Assembly: GCA_964606855.1 (NCBI GenBank)
Contig: CAZSHM010000053.1
Location: 1-7,363, forward strand
DNA length: 7,363 bases
Reading direction: 5' to 3'
Origin: UBA7185 sp964606855
GTDB lineage: Bacteria > Bacillota > Peptococcia > Peptococcales > Peptococcaceae
A program made the position numbers and the translations under genes. This document shows positions 1-6,513 of the stretch, piece after piece (the stretch's first letter is position 1; the number at the start of each line of letters is the position of its first letter). The notes beneath the pieces were generated by a model. The model was not told the origin of the DNA and did no database searches. It worked only from the letters and a program-made list of their open reading frames with translations.

Positions 1-53
1 AAGAATCCCGGTATATCCGTTGTTCTTGGCATTTTTACTGTCAAAGTTGAGAT

Positions 54-82
54 ATCATAACGCTTTTTTCGGCAATGTGCAA
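54..82 (-). promoter_or_regulatory. Sigma-A type promoter firing leftward out of the window
   Basis: On the minus strand a -35 box TTGCAC (77-82) is followed by a 17-base spacer and a -10 box TATGAT (54-59), close to the vegetative consensus. Upstream of the -35, positions 83-120 are strongly A/T-rich with A- and T-tracts, as expected of an UP element or curved DNA. Transcription would begin near position 47 and serve a gene beyond the left edge. It follows the terminator of the preceding unit, so it probably opens an independent transcription unit. Confidence 0.7.
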
Positions 83-224
83 GAAAATTTAGAAAAAAAA
101 TATCATCCTATCTATTTTTTTTTGCGTTAACCATCGGGTTTTCCCCTCTTTTGGGAAGGGTAGAAGCGCAATCCCGCGCACCGTTTTTCTCTCCCCCGCG
201 CGACACAAGCGCGCCCTTTGCAAC

Positions 225-274
225 AAAAAAGCCCGCCGCAGATCGGTCCTCTCCTGCACCGATCCGCGACAGGC
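225..274 (-). terminator. Intrinsic terminator of the gntR/ispE unit
   Basis: On the minus strand two 17-base arms (258-274 and 231-247) pair throughout, with three G-U pairs. They close a 10-base loop (248-257) and are followed at once by six T residues (225-230 on the plus strand as A). The hairpin lies about 65 bases after the stop codon of the GntR regulator, which makes it the end of the leftward operon. Stem length, GC content and T-tract are all those of a strong Rho-independent terminator. Confidence 0.9.
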
Positions 275-339
275 CTCTCAATGCCCCATCCCGGCGTTTC
301 CTCTCGCCTGCCGGCAGGTTCGCGCGCCTGCCGCGCGGT

Positions 340-1041
340 CTAATGTGGATCCATGCCTGCCAGCATGGCTCGCTCCGCGTTCTGGATATGTTTTCGCGCC
401 AGCTCCGCGGCCCGTTTGGCATCGCGGTTCGCCAGCGCCTCCACGATCTGCTTATGTTCCTCCAGCGCCGTCTTGCTCCGTCCCGGCCGCGAGAGCGAGG
501 CCGCGCGAAAGCGCTGCAGCTGCTCCTGCAGGATGTTGACAAACTGCACCAACCGCTGGTTGTGCGCCGCCTGGTAGAGGAGATCATGGAACGTGCTGTC
601 AATGTAGATGATGTTGTGGATATCACTCCCGTCCAGTTTCTCCTCCTCCTCGGATTCGCGCTGCACCTGCCGCTCCAGCGCATCCAGCTCCTCCGGCGTA
701 ATGCGCTCCGCGGCCAGTGAGACTGCCAGCATCTCCAGCGCCGTGCGCACCTCGTAGACTTCGTGGATATCCTTCAGGGAAACGCCCGCCACATAGGCGC
801 CCTTGCGCGGCACCATCACCACCAGCCCCTCCAGCTCCAGCTTGCGGATTGCCTCCCGCACCGGTGTCCGGCTGACGCCCATCTCATCGGCCAGCTGGAT
901 CTCCATCAGGCGTTCGCCGGGCTTCAAAACCTGCGTGATGATCGCGTCCCGCAGCGTTTCAAATACGACTTCCCGCAACGGTTTGTAGCTGTCCAACTCG
1001 ACGGGGCGCAGTTTCCTCTCATTTTGCGGATTCGTTGCCAT
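340..1041 (-). CDS. GntR family (FadR/FCD subfamily) transcriptional regulator
   Basis: A 233-residue DNA-binding regulator. Residues about 20-85 form the GntR winged helix-turn-helix: LREVVFETLRDAI, the LKPGERL turn, then GVSRTPVREAIRKLELEGLV as recognition helix and start of the wing (in pieces, key residues S-R-T-P-V-R-E-A). Residues about 95-220 are an all-helical FCD ligand domain. It retains the usual metal/ligand positions: DSTFH, EEHKQI and the C-terminal RKHIQ histidine. FCD proteins usually sense small carboxylates or sugar acids and dimerise on DNA; the ligand here cannot be read from sequence. The ATG at 1039-1041 has AAGGAG about 13 bases upstream and overlaps the end of ispE by 23 bases, so translation is probably coupled. 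Length is normal for the family. The specific target genes are unknown. Confidence 0.92.
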   Translation of the reverse strand: MATNPQNERKLRPVELDSYKPLREVVFETLRDAIITQVLKPGERLMEIQLADEMGVSRTPVREAIRKLELEGLVVMVPRKGAYVAGVSLKDIHEVYEVRTALEMLAVSLAAERITPEELDALERQVQRESEEEEKLDGSDIHNIIYIDSTFHDLLYQAAHNQRLVQFVNILQEQLQRFRAASLSRPGRSKTALEEHKQIVEALANRDAKRAAELARKHIQNAERAMLAGMDPH

Positions 1042-1921
1042 AAATTTTTACTCTCTCCTTCATCATCGTCTCGTGCATCGTCCTTGCAAAGATCGCGCCG
1101 GGATACACCTTTACAATCCGCCTATAGTAGGCCTCCGCCTGCCGCCTCCCCGCGAAGGCGGCAAACACGGTCGGCCCGCTTCCGGACATCAGCACATGCC
1201 GGCAGCCGGAGGAGGCCATCGTCTGCTTCAGCTTCTCCACTTCCGGGTGCATACGGAACGTGCTGCACTCCAGCAGATTGCCCATCGCGTCCAGGATCTG
1301 CCGGCGGTTCCCGCGCCGCAGTCCGTCCACGCAGGCATCCACATCGGGATGCCGCTCCACCTCCTCCAGACGCAGGTTGGCGTACACCTTCGGCGTCGAG
1401 ACGCCGAAGCGCGGTTTCACCAGCACCAGGTAGAGCGTTGGACATTCGGGCAGCGCCTCCAAAATCTCGCCCCGGCCGCTTGCCAGCGCCGTCGGCCCTG
1501 CCAGGCAGAACGGCACATCGGAACCGATGGATGCGCCCATCGCGGCGAGCGTCTCCGGAGAGAGATGCAGGCCAAACAGCCGGTTGAGTCCCAGGAGCAC
1601 AGCGGCACAGTCGGCGCTGCCGCCCGCCAGCCCCGCCGCGATGGGGATGCGCTTCTGCAGGGTCACCGTGATCGGCGGCAGTGAGGGGAACTCCTTCTGC
1701 AGAAGCGCCACGGCCCGCATGGCCAGATTGTTCTGGTCGGTCGGCAAGCGCCGGCTGTTCGTGCGCAGACTGTTGCGCGGCCCTGCTTCAAGCTGTACGG
1801 TATCGGCCAGGCTGATGGCCTGCATCACCATCGAGACTTCGTGGTAGCCGTCCGCGCGCTTTCCCAGCACATCCAGCACAAGATTGATCTTTGCGTAGGC
1901 ACTGACCCGCGCCTTTTTCAT
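1019..1921 (-). CDS. ispE: 4-diphosphocytidyl-2-C-methyl-D-erythritol kinase
   Basis: IspE phosphorylates the 2-hydroxyl of CDP-methylerythritol with ATP, a cytosolic step of the MEP pathway to isoprenoid precursors. The 300-residue protein opens with the family hallmark AYAKINLVLDVLGKR-DGYHEV (catalytic Lys about 11). It has the GHMP-kinase ATP loop PIAAGLAGGSAD at about 93-104, the IGSDVPF segment carrying the catalytic Asp (about 135), and the C-terminal GHMP motif MSGSGPTVFA at about 245-254. The frame is open a further 16 codons upstream to 1969, but the ATG at 1919-1921 is chosen because GGGAGG lies 9 bases before it and family members begin just ahead of AYAKINL. It starts 20 bases after the stop of the hydrolase gene and overlaps the GntR start, which indicates co-transcription. 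All key residues are present. Confidence 0.96.
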   Translation of the reverse strand: MKKARVSAYAKINLVLDVLGKRADGYHEVSMVMQAISLADTVQLEAGPRNSLRTNSRRLPTDQNNLAMRAVALLQKEFPSLPPITVTLQKRIPIAAGLAGGSADCAAVLLGLNRLFGLHLSPETLAAMGASIGSDVPFCLAGPTALASGRGEILEALPECPTLYLVLVKPRFGVSTPKVYANLRLEEVERHPDVDACVDGLRRGNRRQILDAMGNLLECSTFRMHPEVEKLKQTMASSGCRHVLMSGSGPTVFAAFAGRRQAEAYYRRIVKVYPGAIFARTMHETMMKERVKIYGNESAK

Positions 1922-1941
1922 GGCGATGCGCCTCCCGCCTC

Positions 1942-2856
1942 TCAGGACATCAGATGCCGATCCAGCCATCCCAGAAGGTCGGCCATCACCTGCTCGCGGT
2001 TCGTCTCGTTGAGCATCTCGTGGCGTCCTCCGGGGTACAGCCGCACCGTGACATCCTCCATGCCCGCCTGCAGGAAGAGCGACTGCACATGCCGCACACC
2101 CGCGCCCATGCGGCCTACGGGATCACAGTCGCCGGAAAAGAGGTAGACCGGCATCGTCTTGCGCATGGACGCGATGTTCCGCGGATCGTTGGCCAGCTGA
2201 ACGCCGCACAGCAGCTCGTGGAAGAACCCGTTGCTGCAGAGAAAGCCGCAGTACCCGTCGGCGATATAGCGGCTCACCTGCTCCGGATCTCGGCTGAGCC
2301 AGTCGCTGTCGGTGCGCGGCGCGTACACGCACTTGTTATAGCCGCCGAAGATCAGCCTCTGCAAAAATTTCGCCGGCCGCTCCTCGCCCCGCACAAGACA
2401 GACGGCATCGGCCAGATATACGGACAGTTTGCCCAAAAGCCCGTTTCCGTCGCCGGTTCCGGACAGGATCAGCCCGTCAAACATCGCGGGGCGCAGCTGC
2501 ACCGCGCGGCGCACCAAGAAGGATCCCATGCTGTGCCCCATCAGAAAGATCGGCGCTTCGCACTCCGGCGCGATCAGTTTCCTCTTGACGGAAAACAGAT
2601 CGTCGATCATCAGGTTCCAGTCCAATCCCCGCCGCAGATGACCCAGATGCGCATCTCCGGTTCTGCCGTGGCCGCGCTGATCGTGGCAGTAGAGCGAGAT
2701 CCCGTGCGCGGATAAAAATTCTCCCAGCGCATCATAGCGCAGACTGTGCTCTGCCATCCCATGGGCCAGAAGCACCGCGGCCCGCGGCGATTCTGCCCGC
2801 CAGCAATGTACATACAGCGCGAGATGATCCGATGCTGTCAAAATAACTTCTTCCAT
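1942..2856 (-). CDS. Alpha/beta hydrolase, monoglyceride lipase/lysophospholipase type (PldB-like, serine aminopeptidase S33 fold)
   Basis: A 304-residue cytosolic serine hydrolase likely to cleave monoacylglycerols or lysophospholipids. The oxyanion-hole segment AHGMAEHSLRY is at about 31-41 and HDQRGHGRT at about 58-66. The nucleophile elbow GHSMG puts the catalytic Ser at about 109. The acid lies in FSGDCDPVG (Asp about 245) and the catalytic His in GGRHEMLNE (His about 279). The variable cap (about 135-220) is where substrate choice would be set. The ATG at 2854-2856 follows GGGGGA by about 8 bases; another ATG at 2871 in the same frame would add five residues and cannot be excluded. A longer open frame to 2958 is disfavoured because its extra residues do not look like this family and it lacks a good ribosome site. 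It lies about 200 bases after the peptidase gene and 20 before ispE. There is no signal peptide. The exact substrate is inferred only. Confidence 0.88.
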   Translation of the reverse strand: MEEVILTASDHLALYVHCWRAESPRAAVLLAHGMAEHSLRYDALGEFLSAHGISLYCHDQRGHGRTGDAHLGHLRRGLDWNLMIDDLFSVKRKLIAPECEAPIFLMGHSMGSFLVRRAVQLRPAMFDGLILSGTGDGNGLLGKLSVYLADAVCLVRGEERPAKFLQRLIFGGYNKCVYAPRTDSDWLSRDPEQVSRYIADGYCGFLCSNGFFHELLCGVQLANDPRNIASMRKTMPVYLFSGDCDPVGRMGAGVRHVQSLFLQAGMEDVTVRLYPGGRHEMLNETNREQVMADLLGWLDRHLMS

Positions 2857-2977
2857 GACGAATTCCCCCATTCTCTCGTTCCCGCGAGGCGCCGCGCATC
2901 GCGGGCAGATCCCCGCCGTTGTCCCTGCCGGCAGACGTGCGGGCCGAACCATAGACACTTCTTCTAACTATATTCTA

Positions 2978-3034
2978 CGCCGCCGGGCGGCGAAACCTCC
3001 TGTGCGCGGGACAAGCTTTTTGTCCGCGCCGCAC
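2978..3034 (-). other. Two GC-rich hairpins with an orphan Shine-Dalgarno sequence, between peptidase and hydrolase genes
   Basis: The 202 bases between the peptidase stop (3059) and the hydrolase start (2856) contain no gene. An imperfect hairpin (3002-3034) has a core GGACAA/TTGTCC stem extended by GCGC on each side with one bulged base. A second perfect 6-bp GC stem with a 3-base loop spans 2978-2992. Between them the minus strand reads AGGAGGT (2995-3001), a near-perfect ribosome binding sequence, but no start codon follows within 5-12 bases. Neither hairpin has a T-tract, so they are not ordinary terminators. An A/T stretch at about 2962-2977 could hold a weak -10 box (TATAGT), but no fitting -35 is seen. 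Confidence 0.4.
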
Positions 3035-3058
3035 GGTTCAGGCTGCCGGAGACTTCTT

Positions 3059-3832
3059 TCACAGCCAAAACTGCCAGTACTGCTCCAGCAGCGGATCGCC
3101 CCAGAGCGCTGCCAGCCACACGGCTGCGGCCACCGGAGGCCCGAACGGGATCGGCATCCCGCGCCGCGCACCGGGCCAAAGCAGCGCCGGAAGCGCCAGG
3201 AACGCCGCGGCAAATAGTGCCAAGACCGCCCGCGCCGCGCCCAGATAGACCCCCAGAAGCAGGAACAGCTTCACATCGCCGCCGCCCAGGGCCTGCCGCC
3301 CGAGAATGCCGGAGGCAAGCGCGCCAAACAGCCAAAGGCCGCCCGCCACCAGCACACCCTCCACCGCGTGCGCCGCCAGCGCGCCCAAGGAGACCGGCCC
3401 TGCAGCTGCCAGAAGCAGCGGATAGAGCAGCAGCCCGGCCAGAATCATCTCATCGGGAATCCAGCAGCTGCAGCCGTCTACACAGCAGATCGCCAACAGC
3501 AAAAAACAGAGCACCGTCCAGCGCAGCCACGCCTCTCCCTGCGGCGCATCGCATGCAAGCGCCAGCATGAGCAGCGCCCCCGCAAGCGCAAGGCCCGTTC
3601 TCCGCGCCGCGAAGAGTTCCCCCGCGCCCTGCCGGCGCAGCCAAGACGCCGCCCACCCGTGACAGAACAGCCCCGCCGCGGCGCCCGCCGCCAGCAGCAG
3701 GCACAGGCACGCCGCACCCTCCGCCGGCATCGCGCACCATGCGGACACACTGTCCGCCGGCCACAGCGCATCACCCCGGGACGCTCCGGCGTCCCGCAGA
3801 AAACTCCCGCACACGATCCCGTTCCACAGCAT
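3059..3832 (-). CDS. A24 family prepilin peptidase-like integral membrane aspartyl protease
   Basis: A 257-residue polytopic membrane protein of the type IV prepilin peptidase/archaeal preflagellin peptidase fold. After about 38 non-membrane residues there are several hydrophobic helices. The first catalytic aspartate lies in AICCVDGCSCWIPDEM (Asp about 119, with the usual IPD after it) and the second in ALGGGDVKLF, the GxGD motif (Asp about 186). A conserved MPIPFGPPVA segment lies at about 226-235. Such enzymes cut the leader of type IV pilins or pseudopilins at the cytosolic face. The CxxC cysteine pairs of the N-terminal methyltransferase-type domain of full PilD/ComC are absent. The ATG at 3830-3832 is preferred over GTG at 3841 and ATG at 3838, because both of those lie inside or next to GAGGTGAT, which is ideally placed for 3832. 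No pilin genes are in the window. Confidence 0.88.
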   Translation of the reverse strand: MLWNGIVCGSFLRDAGASRGDALWPADSVSAWCAMPAEGAACLCLLLAAGAAAGLFCHGWAASWLRRQGAGELFAARRTGLALAGALLMLALACDAPQGEAWLRWTVLCFLLLAICCVDGCSCWIPDEMILAGLLLYPLLLAAAGPVSLGALAAHAVEGVLVAGGLWLFGALASGILGRQALGGGDVKLFLLLGVYLGAARAVLALFAAAFLALPALLWPGARRGMPIPFGPPVAAAVWLAALWGDPLLEQYWQFWL

Positions 3833-3836
3833 CCGC

Positions 3837-3844
3837 ATCACCTC
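3837..3844 (-). promoter_or_regulatory. Ribosome binding site that decides the prepilin peptidase start
   Basis: The minus strand reads GAGGTGAT, eight bases fully complementary to the 16S anti-Shine-Dalgarno, ending 4 bases before the ATG at 3832. The upstream candidate starts GTG (3841) and ATG (3838) overlap this element and so are unlikely to be used. Confidence 0.7.
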
Positions 3845-4074
3845 GGCCGGAAGATTGTCTGCAACTCCGCTCCGGAGAGGATCCGTTTCCCCCCGTTTCA
3901 GAGCCCATTTTTACAATATTATCCAGCCGCAGGTTTTTTCCTGCCTCCCCGCGCAAATTCATGCGAAATCCTTGAAGGCGGCCGCACAAGCCCTCTCATG
4001 CAAAGAGCCGGCTCTGCAAACTTAAAGGCCGGCCGCCGATTTTCCCGCGCGGCGACGCAAAGGCCGCAAAACAA
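3845..4074 (-). other. Intergenic region upstream of the prepilin peptidase gene, with a palindrome
   Basis: No gene is supported here; the short open frames are arginine- and glycine-rich shadows. It should hold the promoter of the peptidase unit. The only A/T-rich segment is at about 3905-3925 (minus strand GATAATATTGTAAAAAT), which offers -10-like hexamers but no good -35 at 16-18 bases. A small GCAGG/CCTGC stem with a six-base loop spans 3929-3944. At 3999-4020 a perfect palindrome GAGCCGGCTC is flanked on both sides by the direct repeat TGCAAA, an operator-like arrangement with no assigned regulator. Confidence 0.35.
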
Positions 4075-4124
4075 AAAGCCGCCGTCCCATGATGCGTACC
4101 ATGCGCCCACAGGTCGGCGGCTTT
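4075..4124 (-). terminator. Intrinsic terminator of secG
   Basis: On the minus strand a perfect 10-bp stem AAAGCCGCCG/CGGCGGCTTT (4115-4124 with 4075-4084) is followed by further T residues (TTTTTG then TTTTG). The loop is long, about 30 bases, which is unusual and may fold further. It lies about 80 bases after the secG stop codon and ahead of the peptidase unit, in the right place to isolate secG transcription. Confidence 0.75.
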
Positions 4125-4204
4125 GTCGCTCCCTTTTAAGAAATACTGCCCGCGTTCTTTTATGCGATACGTTTTCACGAACCGTTTTACCGCAGACCGC
4201 TGCC

Positions 4205-4429
4205 TCAACTCGCCAGAACCGCAAGCGCAAAAGTCAGCACCATGAACGCCACCGCGAAAACTTTGGACAAGGTCGCAAATTTAGCATCCATGCCTTTTTT
4301 GCCGAAAAATGTCTCCGCGCCGCCGGTGATCGTACCGGAAAGCCCCGCGCTCTTACCGGACTGCAACAGCACGGTGGCAATCAGACCGATGGCAGATATC
4401 ACCTGCAGGATTGTCAATACGATCGTCAC
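4205..4429 (-). CDS. secG: Preprotein translocase subunit SecG
   Basis: SecG is the small accessory subunit of the SecYEG channel and aids protein export across the cytoplasmic membrane. The 74-residue product has the standard form: a first membrane helix at about 3-22 (VLTILQVISAIGLIATVLLQ), the conserved hinge LLQSGKSAGLSGTI with the GGAETFFGKK segment at about 21-45, and a second helix at about 53-73. The start is GTG at 4427-4429, preceded by a GAGGGGGA ribosome site about 8 bases upstream. Length is typical for Gram-positive SecG. The gene stands alone between its own promoter and terminator. Many Firmicutes place rnr, smpB and ssrA after secG, but none is seen here. Confidence 0.95.
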   Translation of the reverse strand: MTIVLTILQVISAIGLIATVLLQSGKSAGLSGTITGGAETFFGKKGMDAKFATLSKVFAVAFMVLTFALAVLAS

Positions 4430-4465
4430 TGTGGATCCCCCTCACCAATTTTTACTCAACGCCTT

Positions 4466-4494
4466 ATTTTAGCAGACCGGGGCAAAAATTGCAA
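4466..4494 (-). promoter_or_regulatory. Sigma-A type promoter of secG
   Basis: The minus strand carries TTGCAA (4489-4494), a 17-base spacer and TAAAAT (4466-4471), each one or two mismatches from consensus. Initiation would fall near 4459, giving a leader of about 30 bases before the GTG start of secG. The AT-rich bases immediately upstream (4495-4508) may strengthen it. Confidence 0.8.
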
Positions 4495-4638
4495 TGAAAA
4501 CTTTTACAAATCCATCTGTTTTTCTGCATCCAAACGCATCCCAGCCCTTCCATACGCCTTGCAATCCTCAGCGGGTTTTGCTACGATAAAATCAAAAGGT
4601 TGTGCCGGATGTGCCCCGCTTCTCCGACCAGTATGAGG

Positions 4639-4669
4639 AAAAGGGCAGCGCTTCGCGGCGCTGCCCCTT
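4639..4669 (-). terminator. Intrinsic terminator of the zinc-ribbon/ABC/unknown operon
   Basis: On the minus strand GGGCAGCGC pairs perfectly with GCGCTGCCC around a six-base loop. The stem can be lengthened by an AAG/TTT (one G-U) extension, and TTTTCCT follows. It sits 47 bases after the stop codon of the gene at 4717-5688 and before the secG promoter. The plus-strand tail is poor in T, so it acts mainly leftward. Confidence 0.85.
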
Positions 4670-4716
4670 CTGCTGGATCATGGATTCGTTTTCAAGAGCG
4701 GTGCAAGGGTTTGGCT

Positions 4717-5688
4717 CTAAAGCACGTTCCACAGATATCCGTAATACTTCAGCATATCCACTGCAACCGGTTCCGCCTCTCCTTCTGCCTCTTTTAAAAG
4801 CTGCTCAAACGTTTCTTTGTCCACAGCATTCGGCAGCTGCCGCAGCAATTGCATCACTTGCAGATACTCCTCATTCAGGTACGTTTTTAAGTCCGCTTTC
4901 GCCTGCTCCTTGATTTTTTCTAATTCCGGATAGCAATCCGCATAGTAGGTATACTGCAAGATCGGCGAAACCAAGTATCCCCGGGCAAGCAGCTTTGTCT
5001 GCCGCTCTTTCGCAAGATACGCAAAGGCATCGGAAAAGTATGCTTTCTCGCCGTTCGGCTGTCGGTAGCAAAAGCCCGCGTAGGTTCTCTGATATACCCC
5101 CGCTTTCGTCGGTTCAATTGCAAGTTTCTCCCGCTCGTGGCTCAACCATTGCGACAACAGCTGATACCCTTCCGCGTTGATTTGTCTGGATGGCAGCATC
5201 CGCTGAAGGAGATCTTCAAAAATATTTAACTGCTTTGCATCAAAGCAACTGTCCAGCTGCCGCGCGAGTTCTCGCAGAATCGGCATCGCGTTGCCGCTGC
5301 AGGGGGAAGCCGTCAGTTCCGCGAGCTGTTCCAGGAACGTTTTCGGGTAAGCCTTTTTCAACTTTCGTGCAACCTCCAGGCGGAAATCCGACCGGATTTC
5401 TTCTTCTGTATGTTCCAGCAAATCGTAGCGCTTATAGAAATATTGGATCGGCGATGGATAGCATCCCTCCAGATAGCACGCCCTTAAAAATGTTAGGACG
5501 CTTTCTTCTTTCGCGGAAATATAGTAATACACCTCCCCATCTTGATAAACCGCGGATCCGTACGCCGAGAGTTCATATTCTAAGAAGCCCATTTGGTTGA
5601 GTCTTCCCGCCTGTTCTGTACACGCTTCATCGTGATTGTTCGTCTGAATCTCCTCTGTCAGATGAAGCTCGGGGATTTGTTCCGTCAT
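4717..5688 (-). CDS. Unknown protein with two similar halves, coupled to an ABC ATPase
   Basis: I do not recognise this 323-residue family. No signal peptide or membrane helix is seen; it is rich in Leu, Glu, Lys, Tyr and Gln and looks helical and cytosolic. It appears internally duplicated. Residues about 43-145 and 203-301 align in order. Each has a Tyr-rich opening (YGSAVYQDGEVYYYI; YAGFCYRQPNGEKAYF), then a helix, an SPI motif about 35 residues on (SPIQYFYKRY; SPILQYTYY), a charged helix, and a Leu-rich segment (FLEQLAEL; VMQLLRQL). The ATG overlaps the ABC ATPase stop as ATGA and has its own GAAGGAG site about 10 bases upstream, so the two proteins are likely made in step. It is the last gene before the terminator at 4669. 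It could be a partner or regulator of the ATPase; that is inference from position only. Confidence 0.8.
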   Translation of the reverse strand: MTEQIPELHLTEEIQTNNHDEACTEQAGRLNQMGFLEYELSAYGSAVYQDGEVYYYISAKEESVLTFLRACYLEGCYPSPIQYFYKRYDLLEHTEEEIRSDFRLEVARKLKKAYPKTFLEQLAELTASPCSGNAMPILRELARQLDSCFDAKQLNIFEDLLQRMLPSRQINAEGYQLLSQWLSHEREKLAIEPTKAGVYQRTYAGFCYRQPNGEKAYFSDAFAYLAKERQTKLLARGYLVSPILQYTYYADCYPELEKIKEQAKADLKTYLNEEYLQVMQLLRQLPNAVDKETFEQLLKEAEGEAEPVAVDMLKYYGYLWNVL

Positions 5689-6509
5689 AGGATACCATCT
5701 CCTTCTCCCAGCAAGCCCTTTAAGGTTTGTGATGCAATCTTAAAGCGATAGGTATCCCCCTCTTTTTCGATCCGCACCGGATATTCAAAAAATTCTGACA
5801 TCCCTTCTGATGTAAACAGATCCGCTGTTTTTCCCGTCCTGAAGATCACACCGCTGCGCAGCAACAGACAGCGGTCAAACGCAGGCAGGATCTCCTCGGA
5901 GTAGTGTGTCACAAAAATAATGGTCTTTTTCTCGTCCTCCGCCAGCTGATCTATGGTGCGCAGCAGCTGCTCTCGGGCCATGGCATCCAGCCCTGTCCCG
6001 GGCTCATCCAGGATCAGAAGTTCCGGATCGCTCATAAAGGCTCTGGCAATCAGCACCTGCTGCCGCTCCCCTTTCGACAGGGTGTCATAGGGAGATGAAA
6101 TCCGGCCTCGCAAGCCGACTTCGGACAGCAAACGCTTTGCCTTCCTGACTTCCCGATCCGTAATGCGAAAATTGACGCCCATGGTCCCGTACGTGCCCGA
6201 CAAAACGATATCCAGGACGCGTTCCGTTTGATAGTATTTGTCGAAGAAAGAGCTGGAAATCCACCCGATCTGCCTGCGCAAGCGCAGAATATTTTCTTGT
6301 GAATACGCCTCGCCAAACACTTCCAGTGTCCCCTGAGAGAAAGCCCTATACCCGGCGATGATGCTTAAAAGCGTCGTCTTTCCACAGCCGTTGCGGCCAA
6401 AGACCGCCCAGTGTTCTCCCCGCTGAATTTCCCAGCTGATATCGTGCAGCAAATACTTGGCTCCCGCTTGGCAAGACAGATTTTTTACACGCACTAACGC
6501 ATCCGACAT
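5685..6509 (-). CDS. YlmA/ModF-like ABC-type ATP-binding protein
   Basis: A 274-residue ABC ATPase with no membrane helix. Visible motifs: Walker A GRNGCGKTT at about 38-46, signature LSKGERQQV at about 144-152, Walker B LLILDEP at about 164-170, D-loop GTGLDA, and H-loop THYSEE with His about 202. All point to a working nucleotide-binding domain. In place of the Q-loop glutamine stands IGWISSS (about 81-87), which, with the ALDIVLSG-like stretch VLDIVLSG after it, recalls Bacillus YlmA and ModF-type proteins. The C-terminal 40 residues extend beyond the core. No permease or binding protein is nearby. The ATG at 6507-6509 is chosen over GTG at 6524 because a GGGAAGTGAT site precedes it and proteins of this type begin just before the first strand. 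It starts 4 bases after the zinc-ribbon stop and ends in an ATGA overlap with the next gene. Substrate or role is unknown. Confidence 0.9.
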   Translation of the reverse strand: MSDALVRVKNLSCQAGAKYLLHDISWEIQRGEHWAVFGRNGCGKTTLLSIIAGYRAFSQGTLEVFGEAYSQENILRLRRQIGWISSSFFDKYYQTERVLDIVLSGTYGTMGVNFRITDREVRKAKRLLSEVGLRGRISSPYDTLSKGERQQVLIARAFMSDPELLILDEPGTGLDAMAREQLLRTIDQLAEDEKKTIIFVTHYSEEILPAFDRCLLLRSGVIFRTGKTADLFTSEGMSEFFEYPVRIEKEGDTYRFKIASQTLKGLLGEGDGIL

Positions 6510-6513
6510 GCAA

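Noticed and set aside
145..175. Small stem CCCTTC/GAGGGG on the minus strand near 140-165
   Set aside because: The stem is short and interrupted with no T-tract, and the true terminator already lies at 225-274.
151..720. Plus-strand open frame (189 codons)
   Set aside because: It crosses the operon terminator and runs antisense to the GntR regulator, so it is a shadow frame.
763..1587. Plus-strand open frame (274 codons) opposite gntR and ispE
   Set aside because: It lies antisense to two well-recognised genes, has a low-complexity Arg/Ser/Ala/Pro-rich product and no ribosome site.
1954..2715. Plus-strand open frame (253 codons) opposite the hydrolase
   Set aside because: It is fully antisense to a gene with an intact catalytic triad, and its product has no recognisable motif.
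2857..2958. N-terminal extension of the hydrolase to a GTG at 2958, with a CPRC motif
   Set aside because: No good ribosome site lies before it, family members begin near the 2856 start, and one CPRC alone is not evidence of a metal site.
3905..3925. Possible -10 box GATAAT or TATTGT for the peptidase gene
   Set aside because: No acceptable -35 hexamer occurs at 16-18 bases upstream, so a promoter was not called.
3919..4230. Minus-strand open frame overlapping the end of secG and its terminator
   Set aside because: It overlaps secG in another frame, reads through a terminator stem and has no ribosome site or domain.
3368..4636. Long plus-strand open frame (422 codons)
   Set aside because: It runs antisense through the peptidase gene, the intergenic palindrome, and secG with its promoter and terminator. 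Its product is Arg/Pro/Ala/Gln-rich with no domain, typical of an antisense shadow in GC-rich DNA.
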